DNA of 64,000 nucleotides, taken from assembly GCF_963422355.1 (NCBI RefSeq), contig NC_085099.1:6934246-6998245 (forward strand), given 5' to 3'. A program made the translations under genes and the position numbers. The notes under the pieces were generated by a model that was not told where the DNA came from, did not search any database, and saw only the letters and a list, made by a program, of their open reading frames with translations. Below are positions 45,801-56,902 of this stretch, one piece after another. The number at the start of each line of letters is the position of its first letter. Position 1 is the first letter of the stretch. The DNA comes from Corticium candelabrum (taxonomy: Eukaryota; Porifera; Homoscleromorpha; Homosclerophorida; Plakinidae).

Positions 45801-48322
45801 TTGTTTCTTGTAACAAGTTTGAGAGGGAGTTCAAGCGTTTCTTCAGTCGTGCTCAACATTGAGCAGAAGCTGGAAATTTGCCAGCACGGTAGGGAGAAGG
45901 GCTTTTCGCACTGGCGCATCGCTAAAGAGTTTGGAATTGGTCGTCCGACAGTGCATGACATTCTGAAGTCGGAGGGGAAGTTGAAGGCATTTCAAGCACA
46001 GCTTGAAAGCAGAGACTGCATGAAGAAATGTTGCACGATGCGAGATTCTGACTTTCCAGAATTGGACAGGGCTGCTTTCACTTGGTTCGTTCAGGAACGC
46101 TGCAAAAAAAGGTAAGAAAATGTCCACATGTGGAATTGCATTGCTAAGCGATCAGTTTTAGAATGTTCGGTTACCCGGCGTGCGGTCTCTATACGTCATG
46201 CAATCTATATTTATCTAAAGTCTGACTTCTCCCTCAGTAAATCATGAATAACTTTTGACAGCAAGGTCCTAGAGACACGCTGAACACTTCATTTTAGAGC
46301 TCATGGTCATGCCGTTCTTTGGGTGTGCATTGCAGATGAACTTCCGTCAACCTTGTTATGCAAATTGTTTACCTAGCTACTCTATGGTTAACCAATAGAC
46401 AGCCTTCAATTGAAAGACAAACCCACCCTTACGCTAATTACCAATTGCTCATTGGCTAAACGCTGAGAACACCTGCCCACGTAAGAACCACACACAAGCT
46501 TCCGGAGGGGAGGGGGAGAGAAGTCAGAGTGGACGGACTTTAGATACACTTACACTTTTACATTGCCTTTGCTTGTTTTCTTCTCTCTGTCCTCGCAGGT
46601 GTACCTGTCAGTGGCCCCGTCGTGATGACGAAGGCAGCCCAGCTGCATCCACTGTTGTATTCCTGCGCATCAGAATAATTTGTAGCTGGCACCATGATGG
46701 CTCGAGATTTCGTAACAGACACAGCTTACGTTCGCTGCTGGTGCAGGGTGAATCACTGAGTGCCGACGAACCCGCTGTTGAGCCCTTCCAACAGAAGTTC
46801 TCAAAACATGTCAATGCCCATAAGCTGAGCTGCGACCAAGTGTTCAATTGCGACAAAACAGGCCTTTACTGGAGAGCTCTTCCTTGCCACACTCTGGTCA
46901 GCAGTCGGGAGACATCTGCAAGCGGAACAAAAAAGTCCAAGGACAGAGTCACGCTGATGGCTTGTGCCAATGCTAGTGGTAGCATCACACTTCTGTTGAC
47001 GTTCATCCATAAAAGTGCCACAGCAAAATGCCTGGATGGACAGCACCCTGTTCCGCTCGTGGTTCCACCAGAATTTTGTTTCTAAGACAAGATTGTCCCT
47101 TATACCGGCTTTACACTAGACGATTTGACTCGAGCCAAACTGGCCCGTGCTAATTTGGCACCGTGTAAACAATGTTGGCTCGAGCTAAGTGCATTTAGCC
47201 CATGCTAAATTAGTCTGAGCTAAACCATAGGGCCAAGCTCAAGCTAAACCATACGGCCAAGCTCGAGCTAAACCTAACCACGTGTTACATATTTTCGTGT
47301 TACTGGGCAACAATACAAATAGTATATTTCCTTCTGCATATTCCCGTATTTCTCGTTCCATATTCGCAACCTTGAAGACTTTGATGAACATGTCCAAGAA
47401 TCTTTTAGAAAGGACTTGCACTGGAATCGACAAAATAAGGTTAGAAGAAAAAACAGTAATGTCTTCTTCATGCGCTTACGCAAAGCATGCCAAATGCACC
47501 ACCATGCCCAGTTAGCCCAGATAGTCTAAACACACCACCAATCATGCCAAATTAGCACGGGCCAGGCTCGAGCCAATTTGGCTGGAGTCAAATCGTCTAG
47601 TGCAAAGCCGGTATTAGGCAGCTTGGTCTGCAAAAAATAGTGGTGTTGCTGCTAGACAATGCTCCAAGCCATGCTTGCCACCCAACACAACCTCATTGAT
47701 CCAGCCAGTGGACCAAGGAGTGCTGGAGAATATAAAAAGCCTGTACTGCCGCGATCTGCTCCTCCGAGCCCTGGACGAGGAGGAGGATGGCTCGACAGTC
47801 TTTGATTACAACAAAAGACTAACCATCAAGAATGCTGTTATGATGGCTGCTAACAGCTGGGAGGAAGTGAAGAGCAAGCAGACCATTAGCAACAGTTAGA
47901 AGGAGCTATGGCCTGATACAGCACCTAATGAGGGTAGTGAAGTTGCCACTTCTGAACAGTCGTCCTTGGATGAAATTCAGCCATTGCTCGAGCAAATGAA
48001 TGTAGCTGACAAGGACAGAGAAGCGTGGCTGTCTTGCGATGCTCACAATCCGGGCTATCAAGAGTTGAACGATGATCAAGAATGAGCGGTTTGCTATGGA
48101 AGAGCTGTCATATAATGATGCTGACGTTGAGGAGACTGAACCAGCAGTTTCTCATAGACAAGAATGTAAGGCCTTCGAGAAGATCCTCCAATACCTTGAG
48201 CAGCAGGATGATGCACGAGTGTCGGCATCAGTCACAATAAACGCATTGTTGTGTCAAGCTGCGAAGAAGTGAGCGTCCACACTTGTCCAGCACCGAATTG
48301 ATGAATTCCTCAAGAAGAGATG
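45801..48322 (+). pseudogene. Tigger-2 transposase, broken
   Basis: The N-terminal helix-turn-helix (NIEQKLEICQHGREKG, then IGRPTVHDIL) is followed by WFVQERCKK, then an apparent intron (46112-46598; AG/GTAAGA donor, TCCTCGCAG/G acceptor). The rest holds GPVVMTKAAQLHPLL, the first catalytic Asp in QVFNCDKTGLYW, LLLDNAPSHAC, and SLIQPVDQGVLENIK. A Cys/Gln-rich acidic tail ends near 48322. An A-run length change at the donor, stops (for example 46735-46760 and 47899) and a MITE insertion disable it. The motifs match the intact transposase at 4404-6014 in order, but the sequence is well diverged from it. Confidence 0.85.
47103..47613. mobile_element. Harbinger-like MITE inside Tigger-2
   Basis: The ends TACCGGCTTTACACTAGACG (47103) and, inverted, TACCGGCTTTGCACTAGACG are flanked by TTA at 47100-47102 and 47614-47616. 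Similarity between the arms extends about 60 bp inward. The interior has short tandem units built on GAGCTAAACC and GGCCAAGCTC. Removing the 511-bp unit plus one TTA leaves the transposase reading frame open across the junction. Confidence 0.8.
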
Positions 48323-49565
48323 AATGGACATTATGATAGCAATACAAATTCATACATGGATCACACAATTGAACGAAACAGTTTAACGAGCTGGCTAGAA
48401 ATTTAATTCTTCAGATGATATGATAATAACGCACAGGGTTCTCACTACAGCGTGGCAGCCACGCTCAGAAACGGTAGATACGAGTCCAAAGTCTACAGCT
48501 AACGAATGTTTGAAAATTCCATACTACTGGAGACAATACTAAAGGTGACAATAGCCACAAATCTAGGCTCTTGCAAAATAATGTGGGATGATAGCCTCGC
48601 TCCATGACGTACTTGTACGCACAACCTGTTGATTGCAGTCCCAGATGCGCTGCCTCTGATTCTAGTCCCGGATGCCCTTCCAGTGATCAGGAAAGCACGT
48701 TCTTGTCCGGCAAGTGTACACCTAGAATCTACTCTAGACTGGTCAAAGCAACAACAGTGGTAAATGTCAATCAACGCCCAACTAGACAAACTTTCTGTAG
48801 TTCGTCTACGAAACTTGCGCAAGAGCAGTCGATGAACATCGCTAAGAAGGGCTTACTGACGATCGAAGTTGATTTCCTTGCGAGGGCAGGGCAGGGCACT
48901 TGAATGTACATCTTCCACAACGCAAAGTCTACCTCACTGGAGATCAGCTCTAGTGCGCATGTCCGACAGTAAAGAGCAGTGCGTCGTTGACCTGCCCATC
49001 CCGCCACGCTCCCAAAAATCTCTAGCGAGAATCCTGAACGCATCCAGCATATTACTGTACATATATAAATTTACAATCAATCATGTATAATTTATTTCTA
49101 GATCAATAAGACATTTGGTTCGTTTAAATTCACATCTACATTCAGTGTACATGTACATCTAATGTGGAAAATATGCCATATAATATGAACAATAGTTGAG
49201 TTCGTAACAGCTTCAGTTATCCAACATTTTCACTTATCCAACAGGGTCCAGTCCCAAGGGGGTCGGATAAGTGACACACGACTGTATACAAATACCTGAT
49301 GTACCAAATTAAAATTTTAAGTAGTATCAAATTCTCCAATATATTGAGAATATATTGATTTCTTAGTATATCGGGTATTTGTATTATTAAATTAAACAAT
49401 TTAAGATATTGGATATACTTTACCTACCAGATTTCCTAGGATACTCAGTACGACCGTACCAGATTTCCTGATCGTACCGGATTTCCTAGAGCTGTACTTA
49501 TTCTCCTAGGAAATTTGGTACGGCCGTACCCAATATCCGGGCGTACCCAAACTCCTGTTTCCGGG

Positions 49566-50241
49566 TTAGAAGCCTCGCTACGCTTGGCAATAAAACATCT
49601 TTTGTTCAAGATGAGGACCAACGGATTCGAAAGCTGAAGCTCCAAGCTTTCGATTCGTATGCCACATGTTGAAGAAATCTTTTTGGTCGTCGAACAGGCG
49701 TGGACGTTCGATACTAGGCATTTTTCCATCATCGCCTGCACTGGCTGCAGACAAATACTAGTAGCATCACGGAAGACAGGCTGCAGAGTCGTTTCTAGTA
49801 CGTTGTGTTTGGTAGAAATATGCCTACCTAATCATGTACATTGGAAAGTACGCTCAGGTCTAATAGCGGCAGCCGTTTGATAATTGATACGGGACCCCAG
49901 TCTAGATCCTCTTGTTGATGTTGGATTGTGATATTCATTTCCACTTACGGCGGGCAAGGCAAGCAGGCAAACAGGCAGGGCAGTCACACTAACAAGCCTA
50001 TAACCTCCCTAGACCTCTGCAATGGCAAAGTTGTTGCTGAAAGGAACACAAGCAACGAAACAAATTACCTGTAGTGCAGCTGCCAACCATCTTGAACACC
50101 TTCTCCTATCCATTCATAAGTCATCGACCTCGTAGAACCCAAAGGGAAGTAGCCAACTGGTCGCGCCATGTATACTTAGTACAGAAGTCCCGTATGTACG
50201 TTCCCTACACGGCTTACATACAGGCTATCAATACAGCTCAA
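49566..50241. other. unassigned region downstream of SEC22
   Basis: No recognised exon. A minus-strand frame (49445-49741) starts near 49741 but runs into the long-TIR element, so it is not supported as a gene. Presumably this holds the SEC22 3' untranslated region on its right side. Confidence 0.4.
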
Positions 50242-51362
50242 CTAGAAAATCCAATACCGCAGAAACAATACCATGATAATCAAAATAATTCCGCAGGCAA
50301 TCTTTTTAGCAAGAGACGCTCGTATATTCAGAAATCTAGCTTCCTTTTTGTAAGTCTTGGACATGCTTGACAAGTTGTTTGCTTTGGAGTCAAGTTCTAA
50401 ACAAACATACAACACAGTGAACTACTAAAAATTAGTTTGAATTTTAATTCTACTCATAACTGGTGCAATGCTTGTTGGCAGTAGTGTGTATATATATTAT
50501 AGAACGACAGCCTAACACAAAACGACTAGCTCAACTTCCATGGGAAATAAACACCAACAACTCTAACGCACGTTACTACCAACACCACAATCGGATAATT
50601 GATTGGCTGAGTCGGATAATTGGTTGCCCCAACCGGATAATTGGTTGTCTGAAGCGGATAATTGGTTGCCCCAACCGGATAATTGATTGACTGAGTCGGA
50701 TAATTGGGCGGGAAATACTGTAGCAGTTGGACAGTACATGGTACCCTGCATTGCAAAATGTATCATAGATAAAAGTTCAAATAGATGTGATTGACAGACA
50801 GATAGACAGACAAACACACTGACAATCGCTCAGACATCACAATTTTTGATTTTGGTTCAGGGTCAAACACATATCTGGATTTATCCTTGGCTCACCCATA
50901 AAGCAGCGAAGTCATATATATTCTCTTCAGTGTCAACAGAAGGTGCGACAGCATTGCAAAAAAAACAAATGCAGAGAAGTACAGTAATGAACGTCTCCCT
51001 GGTGAAGCAGTCAGATTAGTGCCTTTGGTCTTTGAACATTTTGGACATTGGGGGCAACAGGCAGAAAAATACTTACATCACCTCTCTCTAAGGTCTACAG
51101 ACGAGTGTGGGAATGGAAACAGCTCACACTTTAAACCTACAGGAGAGAATGTCTGTTTGTTCAACTACAGAAATGTAACTTGAGGGTGATATAAAGAAAA
51201 TTAAGACTTCAAAATAAATGTAATGAGTAGTTTTTACAAGTTTCCAGGCCTTGTGGCCTTGGAGTAGATAATGATGAAAATAGCTTTAGTAATGAACAAC
51301 TGTAGAGGTTTGTAATAGCCATCTCTAAATTGTGATTTATCAAATAAAAAATATATACAGAT

Positions 51363-51394
<32 letters not shown>

Positions 51395-53265
51395 GGTCCC
51401 TTTCATCTAGTCATAATGTGTATGTGTATTTAGCGCGTATATAGTGTGCATTGTAGTTTTAACCAATTTTCATGTATGTACTAGATGTAATGGACACGTA
51501 AATTAGCTATTGCTTTGGCGCTATAGTTCATTGATGAAAAATATATGTATTGACAGACAGACAGACGATCAACTGGAACATCCAGTGTAAATGTGGCAAG
51601 TTGGCAGATGAATATCATCTTCTTACATGCAAACATGGAGGTGGGCCTGTGTGGCAGCATGATGAAATTGTAAATGCACGGAGCACTTGTCTACATGAAT
51701 TAAAGATTCATCACGAGAAACAACCTCGTCATCATTACTCTGGAAATGAGAATAGACCAGACATAGTTGTGTACGACTTTGGGTGTAGCTATGACCTTGA
51801 CGTAGCCATGGCTCATCCTTTCAGACAAGACATTCTAAAGCAGGCAGCTTTAGAGAAAGGTTTTGCTGCAGCAAGAAGGGAGGAAAGGAAGATGATCAAA
51901 TACGAAAACAACAACTTGCCGGCAATACATTAAGCCTCCATTTCACTCCTCTGGTATTTGAACCTTTTTGGAACTTGGGGATCAGAAGCTACCAACTATT
52001 TAAACAAACTAGCCAGAAGATCAACAGTCGTTGAAGGCTATATACAAATGAAGCTGACTTTAGAAGTTTTTGGAGGAAAAAATCCTCAATAATCTTACAA
52101 TGATGTAACATTAAAGTCATCCTCCACAAGCTGACTCGTGTCTTCCCTGGAGAAGTAGATGAGAACATACACAATAGAGACTATCAAAGTAGCTTGCATT
52201 AAACTAAAGCTGAACTCAGTAGCTTGTTTGCATTTAGAAATGTAACGTAGAGTTTGTGTTTCAATAAATGAAATTGACAGACAGACCGACCGACAGACAG
52301 ACCAAAACAGATAGCCAGGCAGCAATGCTAACTAGGTGCTATTGGGGTGGTCTCACATGATGGCAATTACACCTACAATCCTTGCCATCATTATCTAGTA
52401 CATTTTACAATCATGTTTTCATACATTTATTCCATAGTAACAGTTACAATAAAACAAACTAACGTTTTTAAACCTAAAAGTTACTGTAAAGTATGTATGT
52501 AACTGAAACACGCAAGTTTACAGCGGGAATCAACTAGTTTAATGACACTAATATACACTGATTTGCGGTTGTACAATTTCTGTATAACATATCCATGCAT
52601 ATTTCAGAAAGCACCTTGCACCCTCATAACAATGTTCCAACTACCCTGAAAGAAGAAATTTGTGCGGGAGAAAAATTCGTGCAATTTTCTGTGATCACAA
52701 GCCAATCGCACAAAATAAATTCCACATATATTTTTCCCTTGTGCATGATCTTATTGCGCATGGCCTTATTGTCGCACAAATTAATTCTGCACAAGTAGTG
52801 ATGTTTCTAGAAAAAGCACAATTTTTCTCCTGCACAAATTTCTTCTTTCAGGGTATGCTCGTAGATAAATTTGACATCCAACTACTCTGCATAATAATAC
52901 CTGACATGTGTTCTCCTCTCTGCAGCACTTCCTCAATATTCTGTACCATTATCATCTGGACATCTTGCAGTTCATCACTTAACTTATTCAAGTGACGACG
53001 AGATCGTGAGTCTTGGTACTGCTTCTTTGCCTTGTTGATGTATGTCTCTAATGCAAATTCTCAGTATATGCATCCGCAAAATGTGCTAATGAGCATTTAC
53101 TTACCAAACTCAATAAATGCATATGGCCTGGTAGCTTGGCTAACATCTGCCTGATGCTCATTTTGAAACTCTTGTGCAAGGTCTTTCAAGTAATTGAATG
53201 CCAGTCGTTTAGGAAATGACTTTTCACACAGAACCAGATAGCATACACCATGTTCAATGATATAA
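50242..53265 (-). CDS. SEC22: SEC22-type longin SNARE, 3' exons
   Basis: Three exons are clear: 53105-53265, 52901-53047 and 50242-50396 (stop TAG). They join in phase and encode about 150 residues, roughly the last two thirds of SEC22 (human SEC22B is 215 aa). SEC22 is an R-SNARE for ER-Golgi vesicle fusion. Seen: the longin core ([20 protein letters not shown], then [13 protein letters not shown] and TRPYAFIEF), the SNARE helix ([20 protein letters not shown], central Arg in QRGEHMS), the linker [20 protein letters not shown], and a C-terminal membrane anchor ([17 protein letters not shown]). The first exons, about 55-60 residues including the start Met, were not found upstream; a foldback element lies there. 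The 2.5-kb last intron contains LINE tails and a MITE. Confidence 0.9.
50592..50706. repeat. tandem array of CGGATAATTG units (about 23 bp)
   Basis: Six CGGATAATTG cores, spaced 19-23 bp apart, alternate GATTG and GGTTG endings with spacers GCCCCAAC, TCTGAAG and CTGAGT. The last reads CGGATAATTGGGCGGG. The CGGATAAT core resembles pogo TIR sequence. It lies in the last SEC22 intron. Confidence 0.8.
50792..52301 (+). mobile_element. head-to-tail LINE 3' fragments ending in (GACA)n
   Basis: Four (GACA)n runs lie at about 50792-50816, 51362-51393, 51556-51570 and 52275-52301. Between them are plus-strand LINE 3' ends. The segment 50930-51361 has [14 protein letters not shown] in a broken frame and ends TTTATCAAATAAAAAATATA. 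A short 3' end fills 51394-51555. The segment 51571-52274 has [40 protein letters not shown] and [14 protein letters not shown] and ends TTTCAATAAATGAAATT. Each 5'-truncated fragment abuts the tail of the previous one. No RT domain remains. Confidence 0.75.
52644..52853. mobile_element. 210-bp hairpin MITE with about 38-bp TIRs
   Basis: The ends CCCTGAAAGAAGAAATTTGT (52644) and the inverted copy (to 52853) match over about 38 bp with one substitution and one indel. They continue as GCGGGAGAAAAATT and GCAGGAGAAAAATT. TA flanks lie at 52642-52643 and 52854-52855. The interior is AT-rich. It lies 47 bp from the SEC22 exon that ends at 52901. Confidence 0.85.
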
Positions 53266-53727
53266 CTGGTGACAACAAGCATGGCATCAACATTCAAATC
53301 ATATTGTTATGACATTGTGTAAAACAATAATATAGTCTGTTTTTACCAAATTGCCTGCAAGACCATTTAATAGTTCAAGTCCCTTTAGATTAACTTAATA
53401 AAGGCAGTAAGTAAGCCACAATCAGCTGATCAGCACTTTCAATTTTGTAAGAATTAGGTTTGACTTGCCCTAAGGCCACACGGTTTTTTCTCTGTTTCTC
53501 GTCACCAGCGTGCATAGGTTTCACTGACTGGAAGAACAAAAAACATCACATGACTTGATCAAAAATACATTTCAGTTAGAATAGTAGTGCTCTGAAATAG
53601 CTTGTTAGCAAAGATGGTATGGTGGCACATATTCTGAAAGAAAACAGCTGTGAAGCTCTTGACATGCATGCCTAGATTCTCATATTCACACCCCAAGGCA
53701 CGTGCATGCACGTTGATTTCTGTGCAC
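53266..53727 (-). other. region upstream of the first located SEC22 exon
   Basis: A minus-strand stretch at about 53465-53528 follows a good acceptor (TTCTTCCAG) and stays open (KPMHAGDEKQRKNRVALGQ). It does not match SEC22 and is kept only as a weak exon candidate. Nothing else was recognised. Confidence 0.3.
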
Positions 53728-54718
53728 CATTTCCAGATCAAGTTCGTTCATAGTCACTTCAAATTCGTTCATAGTCACTTCAAATTCGTTCATAGTCACT
53801 TCAAATCGTGTTATGTCAATTCAAATTCGTACTTTGTCAGTTCAAATTCATATGTTGTCAGTTCAAGTTCATACTTTGCCACTTCAAATTGGCATTATGT
53901 CAAATCAGACTCATTCACAGGCATTTCAAATTGGTTGATTGTCATTTCTAATTCATTCACGGTCATTTCAAATTTGCTATGTCATGTTAATTATGATGTA
54001 GATTCATGTTGACTGGACTGCTCTTAGTTTGGTTAGTATTTTGGATGTGCGTTACGCTATTGAGCAAACTCTTGGCGTAGTTTACTAATTAGACTATTCG
54101 TGAAGGCAGTATTTTAAAGACAGACTTTCTGCAAACACCCCCACCGGGCACAATGCGAGCACAACAACACACACAACAATACACGCAACAACACACACAA
54201 CAACACACGCAACAACACACACAAGTAGCAAATAAATGCCAAATTATGAAAGAAATTGTAATAAAAGCAGTTAAATCAACTTAGATCCAATGCTGATTGT
54301 TTTGTTTTAGTCAAAGGCACAGATCAACCGTTACGTAATATGGACAGAGGTATTCTCCCTCTTGGAAATTGACATCAATTAACTTGGTGTTGTGTTAATT
54401 ACATCGTGTACTGTAATGCTAGTATGTAGAATATCGTTTATGTGATGCAGTATATTTGTTCAGTTTACAGAATAAAGTGTATGTATGTCCGATTTCAATC
54501 TACTGTGGCCAATCAGTAAAATTGCAGCTGTGTGCATAGATATGCACCAGTAGCGAATTTAAAACGACTCTTGACAGATTTGAATTGACAGTTGACAAAT
54601 TTGAAATGACTGTGAATGAATCTGATTGACATAATACAAATTTGAAATGACAAAGTACAAATTTGAATTGAAATAACGCAAATTTGAAGTGACTATGACC
54701 AAATTTGATCTAGAAATG
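53728..54718. mobile_element. foldback element with 21-bp tandem-repeat arms
   Basis: The left arm (53728-53990) is about twelve copies of a 21-bp unit such as GTTCATAGTCACTTCAAATTC, nearly identical at the outer end and diverged inward. The right arm (about 54567-54718) is the inverted counterpart (for example AATTTGAAGTGACTATGACC). The outermost ends also match (CATTTCCAGATCAAGTT left; CATTTCTAGATCAAATT inverted right). The middle (53991-54566) includes an ACACACAACAACACACGC tandem run (54165-54225) and no protein domain. This is the structure of foldback (FB) elements. No clear target duplication was identified. Confidence 0.75.
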
Positions 54719-56499
54719 CTGTAGTCTCCTCCCTACTCTGTTTATGGTTCATTTCGTGTAACAGCAGAAATCACTTCAGAAGTATGAACCAGGAAGCTCC
54801 ACTACGACAAGCAAACCGAAGCAATCAGCATTTTTCCCCCCCATGTAAAAAAAGCTAATTTTTATGATACAAGTCTCTTGAACAGCAATAGATAAAGCCA
54901 TCTACCAAACAGTACCAATCACAAGAAAGTGAAATAAAGCAGTGAAGTTCTTACTAGCAGTTGTAATATGATCACAAGCAACATAAGGTTTACATATCTG
55001 TAAAACATATATTGCCAAGTGCTGGAAATAATGTTTTGCAATTGACTGTTTTTCGGACAAAATTAGTATTTGCCAGACAAACATGATTTGTTTGATCAAA
55101 TTAGCCGGATGTCTTCCATGCAGGGCATAGTTGGCATTTACCTTCGTCACAAAGATTGAATGAGTCTGCCATGTTTTCTGTTCATAGTAGGCTGGACTTA
55201 GTGAACTCGTTCTGCATCGCTTGCCTGCTAACTACTGCAGCTGTCTTGCGGTATTACATCATGTGAGAACTGATTCGCTCGCGCTAGAGTAGCATCTATT
55301 TCCAGTTAGGCTACTCCAGGTCAAGTTTGGGAACTCGTTCATCCTTTGTCATGGTGCTACCCCGTTGCAGCTTTTGTTGAGTAATTGCAAAGCATTTCAA
55401 AGGCTTGCTACTGTGGCTTCACTAGCTAGGATAACTTTGATTTAAGGTTTTTCCTCCGTAATTACTTAGCTCTACCTGCAGCACTCCACTGGGGACCCAC
55501 TATAGTATTATATGAATTCGACGGCCCTGTCAGTGCAATGTGTGAGAGCTATGCTACGTGATCTTAGAGCAAAGGCATCACTTGAGCAAGCTCGAACAAC
55601 TTTACAAAGAATTGGAGACACATACGTTGCAAGTACCAGCTATAGTACTTGCAAGTTGTCGAGATGTCATAGTGTTCTGCCCAGGATTTTTGGAGTGGTG
55701 GTCAGGTGTCCGCTGCATTAAGGGCGTGGTTTATTCTATTCGTATATCCGGGGGTGGGGAGAGCAGAGCAAACTCCTGAACAATCAAGCATTGTCACAAA
55801 ACAGACAAGAAAACGAAAAACAGACAAGAAAACGCAAAACAGAACGCATCACACTGTCGATGGGCCATGATGTGAAGAGCAGACTAAGAAAGCTGCAACT
55901 TTTGTCAACAGTTGGGAACTATGTTGCCAAGTCTCATGTCTATACTATGGAATGGTTAGACATTTGCCATCCATTGGAGCAAGCTAAACACTAGCTAAAA
56001 TATATAGTGGTAGTCGGAACATGTGGAGTGATAGTCGGGGAGGGGGAGGGGGGCAACCACCTCGACCACCGTGGCAGAACCCTGGTCATATCTGTCATCT
56101 AAACATGATAAGACTGATGCCAATTGTGGATAACTTAAGCAGGTACAAATGAAGACAAGCTATTGCAGCTAAACAAACCTCGTCACCGGCTGCAAAATCT
56201 GATTTGTCCGATCAATTTGGCTAGATAACTGGCCAGTACTATTCAAGCACTGATTGATAATAACCACACAGCATAGTGTCACTTGTTCAGAATAAAAGGT
56301 GTAACGATGGATCCAGAAAATTTCTGGTTTCCTGAAAACTAGAAAAACCCTCAACCGTTTACACTATAGCCAACAATAGCTCTGTGTAAAACTTATCATA
56401 TTTTACAGATTGGTATATGTAAAAGCCTACAAAGAACAAGCCAATGCCATTTAGCAATTACATAAGTAACAGCAAAAAAATGTGAGTTAGTAATTACAT
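54719..56499. other. intergenic stretch, possible unrecognised exons
   Basis: A minus-strand ATG at about 55170 (MADSFNLCDEG) is followed by a consensus donor (GAAG/GTAAATG), which might be a first exon. No downstream exon could be joined to it, and it does not resemble the SEC22 start. Plus-strand frames at 55512-55994 are Lys/Arg rich without family motifs. A G-rich run lies at 56037-56052. Confidence 0.35.
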
Positions 56500-56504
56500 A
56501 CAGA

Positions 56505-56837
56505 CGTCACAACCGCAAGGAATCACAAGCAATAATAGGGAAGCCGGGGTTGGTGATTAAGTGATGAAAAGCACGTGACTGAGCCACATGGGGAGGTATA
56601 TAAGGGTTGTAATAGCTAGCAGCAGTCATTCGTAGTGTGTGCGTATAGTAGTGTGGTGTGAGAGACACGTGCTGCAAATCAGTATACTAGTTATACCTAT
56701 CTAGCTAGAGTTGCGTTGGTTGAGTCAATAAACGACTACTTCGAATACAACGTCTCTGGTGTACCGCTTTGTTCGTGTTACCAAGTCTTGTACTGCTCAG
56801 CAAACTTTTGCCTGTCTTTCTAACATCGCGCGTGACA
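56505..56837 (+). repeat. 5' LTR
   Basis: The 333-bp LTR starts CGTCACAACCGCAAGG (the expected TG has become CG) and ends CGCGTGACA. It contains a TATA-like GGTATATAAGGGTTG (56595-56609), followed about 100 bp later by the poly(A)-type signal AATAAA (56728-56733). It is closely similar to the 3' LTR outside the latter's insertion. Confidence 0.9.
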
Positions 56838-56902
56838 TAGGGCTCAAGTGGGGGGAAAAACTGCTGTTACCAGTAGAAGAACAAGGAGGTCAGTGAGCAC
56901 GT

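Larger units (their letters stand above)
45683..49284 (+). mobile_element. Tigger-2 (pogo) transposon, degenerate
   Basis: The 23-bp ends CAGTCGCGTGTCACTTATCC (45683-45705) and, inverted, CAGTCGTGTGTCACTTATCC (49262-49284) differ at one base and are flanked by TA. The interior encodes a broken Tigger transposase on the plus strand, interrupted by a Harbinger-like MITE (47103-47613). About 900 bp between the transposase end (48322) and the right TIR holds nothing recognised. Confidence 0.88.
45256..49565. mobile_element. element with long TIRs, interrupted by Tigger-2
   Basis: About 70 bp at 45268-45335 (CAGGAAATTGGGTACGCAGA, then TATTAGGTACGGCCGTACC) is repeated inverted at 49495-49562, with roughly three quarters of the bases matching. 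Each arm holds the palindrome GGTACGGCCGTACC, or a near match. Between the arms, apart from the nested Tigger-2, only about 0.7 kb remains with no coding sequence, so this is a non-autonomous element of unknown superfamily. The outer limits are approximate. Confidence 0.55.

Noticed and set aside
53650..54012. 120-codon frame with a VHSHFKF repeat
   Set aside because: The repeats come from 21-bp units (a multiple of three), so the frame stays open. The inverted arm on the other side shows that this is foldback element structure, not a repeat protein.
54902..55150. Minus-strand 82-codon frame as a SEC22 or other host exon
   Set aside because: No SEC22 similarity, no known domain, and no splice sites that join it in frame to the SEC22 exons.
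56169..56354. Minus-strand frame containing QLSSQIDRTNQIL as a SNARE exon
   Set aside because: Only a vague heptad-like pattern; it does not match SEC22 or another SNARE closely, and no adjoining exon was found.
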